Shown one piece after another: positions 62,022 through 64,000 of a DNA stretch of 64,000 bases. Source of the DNA: Duncaniella freteri (GTDB lineage: Bacteria > Bacteroidota > Bacteroidia > Bacteroidales > Muribaculaceae); assembly GCF_004766125.1 (NCBI RefSeq), contig NZ_SJSA01000002.1, positions 310,001 through 374,000 of the forward strand, in the 5' to 3' direction. The notes under the pieces are model-generated. The model did not search any database. It was not told the origin of the DNA and worked only from the letters and a program-made list of their open reading frames with translations. The translations under genes were made by a program, and so were the position numbers. Numbering within the stretch: the stretch's first letter is position 1; every line of letters starts with the position of its first letter.

Positions 62022-62867
62022 CTAAACTGTGACGGCTGAAGGTGCTACACCGAAGTGTTTCTTGAAAGCGGTGGAGAAATGTGATGGATTTCTGAATCCG
62101 ACTTCGGCATATACTTCCACCACTTTCTTTTTGCTGTGTTTCATAAGGTTATACGCTTTTTCAAGTCGTTTCTTGATAAGCCATTTTTCCGGGGTCAGGT
62201 CACTGATTTTTTTGAAGTCGCGCTTGAATGTCGCAAGGCTTCGTCCTGTGTAGTGCGCAATTTCCTCTATGCTCAGATCGCTCATGTAGTTATTCTCCAT
62301 GAAGTTGAGTATATCGATTTTCCATGGATCGCTGAAATCAAACATTGTCGGGGCAAAACGTTTGTCGATAGATAACAAAGTCATCAACCCCTCCTGGAGT
62401 TTCAGCTCCATAAATTCATCTTTAGGTTTTATATCCGGATTTAGATATGGCGTCATGGAGGCAAACAGTGACGCTAGTTCCACAGTGTCAGGCAATATCA
62501 CCACACTATTGTCGAGCTTCTGTGCATTGGAGCTTCGGCGGTTATATCCGAGTTTGCCATACATCTCACGCAGGAAGTTGCGGGTGAACATAAGGAATAT
62601 GCCACAGTATTTTTCTCCCTCAAAAGTCTTTTTATACATCGTTATATGATGGTCGCGCGGTATGAATACGCATTGACCTTTACGGACATGTATCCTCTCA
62701 TTACCATTGTCGAGAATCATCTCGCCGGAGTATACATAATTGATTGCGTATTCCTTTGAACGGTGAATGCATCCGCTCAAATCATCGTAGATGAAGCTGT
62801 AGAACACATTATTGTAGTTGAATATCAGTTTCATCGGGCCCTGATTGTCGTCAGTGTCGGTTGCCAT
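62022..62867 (-). CDS. AraC family transcriptional regulator
   Basis: A 281-residue regulator with an AraC N-terminal part (DGNERIHVRKGQCVFIPRDHHITMYKKTFEGEKYCGIFLMFTRNFLREMYGKLGYNRR) and the complete DNA-binding domain at the end (DLSIEEIAHYTGRSLATFKRDFKKISDLTPEKWLIKKRLEKAYNLMKHSKKKVVEVYAEVGFRNPSHFSTAFKKHFGVAPSAV). It is upstream of the hydrolase gene, whose control is the natural guess. Its own -7 element is at 62893-62900. Confidence 0.9.
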   Translation of the reverse strand: MATDTDDNQGPMKLIFNYNNVFYSFIYDDLSGCIHRSKEYAINYVYSGEMILDNGNERIHVRKGQCVFIPRDHHITMYKKTFEGEKYCGIFLMFTRNFLREMYGKLGYNRRSSNAQKLDNSVVILPDTVELASLFASMTPYLNPDIKPKDEFMELKLQEGLMTLLSIDKRFAPTMFDFSDPWKIDILNFMENNYMSDLSIEEIAHYTGRSLATFKRDFKKISDLTPEKWLIKKRLEKAYNLMKHSKKKVVEVYAEVGFRNPSHFSTAFKKHFGVAPSAVTV

Positions 62868-62892
62868 AGTTTTTTGTATTTATTCAGCACCG

Positions 62893-62900
62893 CAAAAGTA
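62893..62900 (-). promoter_or_regulatory. -7 element for the AraC gene
   Basis: TACTTTTG on the minus strand, 25 bases before the start at 62867. Confidence 0.55.
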
Positions 62901-63053
62901 GCAAATAAGTATGAAAGAATCGTACAATTATTATTTTCAGGTTAAGAAGTCGGGTATAAAATTTTGATAGGAGGTTGAATATCTCAGCAAATATCATTAA
63001 CTTTACAGAAATAAAGGATTGCACATCTGTATTGTTTAATACCTCATTTGAAT

Positions 63054-63596
63054 ATGATTGAAACAGAGAGACTGATTTTGCGCCCTTGGCATGAGGATGA
63101 TGCCGAGTCACTGTTTAAATATGCCAAGGACCCGGCTATCGGTCCGGTTGCAGGATGGATGCCTCATGGTTCGGTTGAGGATAGTCTTGAGATAATTCGT
63201 ACGATATTTTCCTCTCCCGAGACGTATGCGGTGGTGCTGAAATCTACCGGCGAGCCTGTGGGGGCATGTGGAATAATGTTTGGAGACGGGCTTCATTCGG
63301 CTGAGATGCGGGTAAGTGAGGCTGAAATCGGTTATTGGATAGGTGTTCCGTATTGGGGGCAGGGTTATATCACAGAAGCTGTCAAGGCTCTTGTCAAGAG
63401 ATGTTTTGATGATTTGGGGTGTTCGAATGTATGGATTGGCCATTATGACGGCAATGATCGTTCCAGGCGTGTTGCTGAAAAATGCGGATTCAAATATCAT
63501 CATACCGAGCACGACAAGTTATCGCCGTTAGGGGACCGTCGCACAGAGCATTTTCTCAACCTTGCTTCTAAGGAATATTCTCAGTTTACCGTATGA
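63054..63596 (+). CDS. GNAT acetyltransferase (RimJ/RimL-like)
   Basis: A 180-residue N-acetyltransferase. The ATG at 63054 gives MIETERLILRPWHEDDAESLFKYAKDPAI, the typical RimJ/RimL opening; acetyl-CoA binding is shown by EIGYWIGVPYWGQGYITEAVKALVKRCFDDLG (the GQGY motif), and the tail NDRSRRVAEKCGFKYHHT is standard. Substrate, protein N-terminus or small molecule, is not known. It is monocistronic; 127 bases after the stop comes a perfect 38-bp hairpin. Confidence 0.9.
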   Translation: MIETERLILRPWHEDDAESLFKYAKDPAIGPVAGWMPHGSVEDSLEIIRTIFSSPETYAVVLKSTGEPVGACGIMFGDGLHSAEMRVSEAEIGYWIGVPYWGQGYITEAVKALVKRCFDDLGCSNVWIGHYDGNDRSRRVAEKCGFKYHHTEHDKLSPLGDRRTEHFLNLASKEYSQFTV

Positions 63597-63723
63597 TTAT
63601 GTCTTATCACAGGTATATTAAAATGCTCTAATACAGAGCTGTAAATCAGGTGTATAAGAGCATTGTGACATTAGGCTGTTGCTTGTGTAAAGAGCAATAT
63701 TTTCATAATATCCAGTTAAATAC

Positions 63724-63812
63724 AATGATTCGGTAAAATTTGAGGTTGTTCAGCCTTGGCTAAGCCGCTAACTGAGCCAAGGCTGAACAACCTCAAATTT
63801 TACCGAATCATT
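63724..63812. repeat. Perfect 38-bp inverted repeat
   Basis: Arms 63724-63761 and 63775-63812 are exactly complementary over 38 bases around a 13-base loop, followed by TTGATTTTTTATT. It is about twice as long as the other terminators of this window. It could be a large bidirectional terminator for the GNAT gene, but its length is also that of a small palindromic repeat element. Confidence 0.85.
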
Positions 63813-63895
63813 GATTTTTTATTAGATTGAGGTAAAACAGGAGCAGAAATAACCTAAATGCTTGAATAAAACAAGCAATGAAATTAAATTTTGAT

Positions 63896-63938
63896 AATGA
63901 AACAGGGCGTAGCTTTTTGAGCTACACCCTGCTTCATT
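63896..63938 (-). terminator. Terminator of dnaK
   Basis: Arms 63896-63914 and 63920-63938 pair over 19 bases with two G-U/A-C type mismatches, 16 bases past the dnaK stop on the minus strand. Confidence 0.7.
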
Positions 63939-63954
63939 ATAATATCGGAATTGT

Positions 63955-64000
63955 TTACTTCACTTCCTCGAATTCAACATCGTCGACTCCGCCATTGCTG
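63955..64000 (-). CDS. dnaK: Chaperone DnaK, last residues only
   Basis: The final 46 bases of the window, read on the minus strand, encode SNGGVDDVEFEEVK and a stop at 63955-63957. A glycine/asparagine stretch followed by V-D-D-V-E-F-E-E-V is the normal C-terminus of bacterial DnaK (Hsp70). The rest is outside the window, so the call rests on 14 residues. Confidence 0.75.
   Translation of the reverse strand, partial: SNGGVDDVEFEEVK

Larger units (their letters stand above)
63597..63954. other. Intergenic stretch with two hairpins
   Basis: No gene is supported between the GNAT stop and the dnaK stop (358 bases). It holds the two hairpins listed separately (63724-63812 and 63896-63938); the rest is AT-rich without recognisable signals. 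Confidence 0.6.

Noticed and set aside
1..64000. CRISPR arrays or prophage segments.
   Set aside because: I saw no regularly spaced repeats and no phage structural or integrase genes; the hairpins are single and differ in sequence.

Overview
The window reads as chromosome of a gut-type Bacteroidales bacterium, most likely in or near the Muribaculaceae. Reasons: a DUF4290 protein, a short class ProS, 6-bladed beta-propeller lipoproteins, a DUF1573 protein, a GIN-domain protein and an EFR1-type flavodoxin/ferredoxin, all typical of Bacteroidota. In addition, almost every well-separated gene and both tRNAs are preceded by the Bacteroidota -7 promoter element TAnnTTTG, and few genes have a clear Shine-Dalgarno. 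Family assignments come from reading motifs and lengths, not from database searches.

Layout. 1-5.6 kb: housekeeping genes on the minus strand (proS cut by the window edge, an OmpA-like lipid/peptidoglycan-type protein, rimM, DUF4290, fabG, a TetR regulator, a DEDDh exonuclease). 5.8-14.3 kb: an accessory block holding a PaeR7I/XhoI-like restriction-modification pair in visibly AT-rich DNA, an unknown 148-residue protein with a giant 1659-residue DUF4132-type protein, and a decayed outer-membrane protein next to tRNA-Leu(CAG). 14.6-23.3 kb: pyrD/pyrK, two AraC regulators, a TPR protein, a biotin-dependent carboxyltransferase subunit, an MBL hydrolase, rsmG and a CvfB-like S1 protein. 23.3-28.3 kb: the complete dTDP-L-rhamnose set (rmlA, C, D, B) led by a UDP-glucose dehydrogenase, for surface polysaccharide precursors.

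28.5-34.7 kb: a redox-flavoured region (EFR1 protein, polyferredoxin, OxyR with both redox cysteines, a small radical SAM activase-like enzyme), interrupted by an intact ISAs1-family element with a 10-bp target duplication, followed by a GIY-YIG protein, an AraC regulator and a chloramphenicol-acetyltransferase-like protein. 35.6-41.9 kb: a cell-envelope cluster of three beta-propeller lipoproteins, a DUF1573 lipoprotein, an O-antigen-ligase-like polytopic protein and a signal peptidase I. 42.0-50.8 kb: a tripartite efflux operon with one adaptor, two different RND permeases and one TolC-like protein whose frame is broken by an apparent single missing base.

51.0-57.0 kb: tRNA-Ser(GGA), a Wzx-like flippase, a GIN-domain protein, dusB, folC and a two-gene chromate transporter. 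57.2-64 kb: a WYL regulator, a debris patch (ISAs1 tail fragment plus Rhs fragment), rtcB, an alpha/beta hydrolase, an AraC regulator, a GNAT acetyltransferase and the last residues of DnaK.

The parts that deserve attention are the envelope/efflux superlocus at 35.6-50.8 kb, the DUF4132 pair in the accessory block, the IS insertion in front of the EFR1 gene and the frameshifted TolC gene. I found no CRISPR array, prophage, integrase or rRNA.
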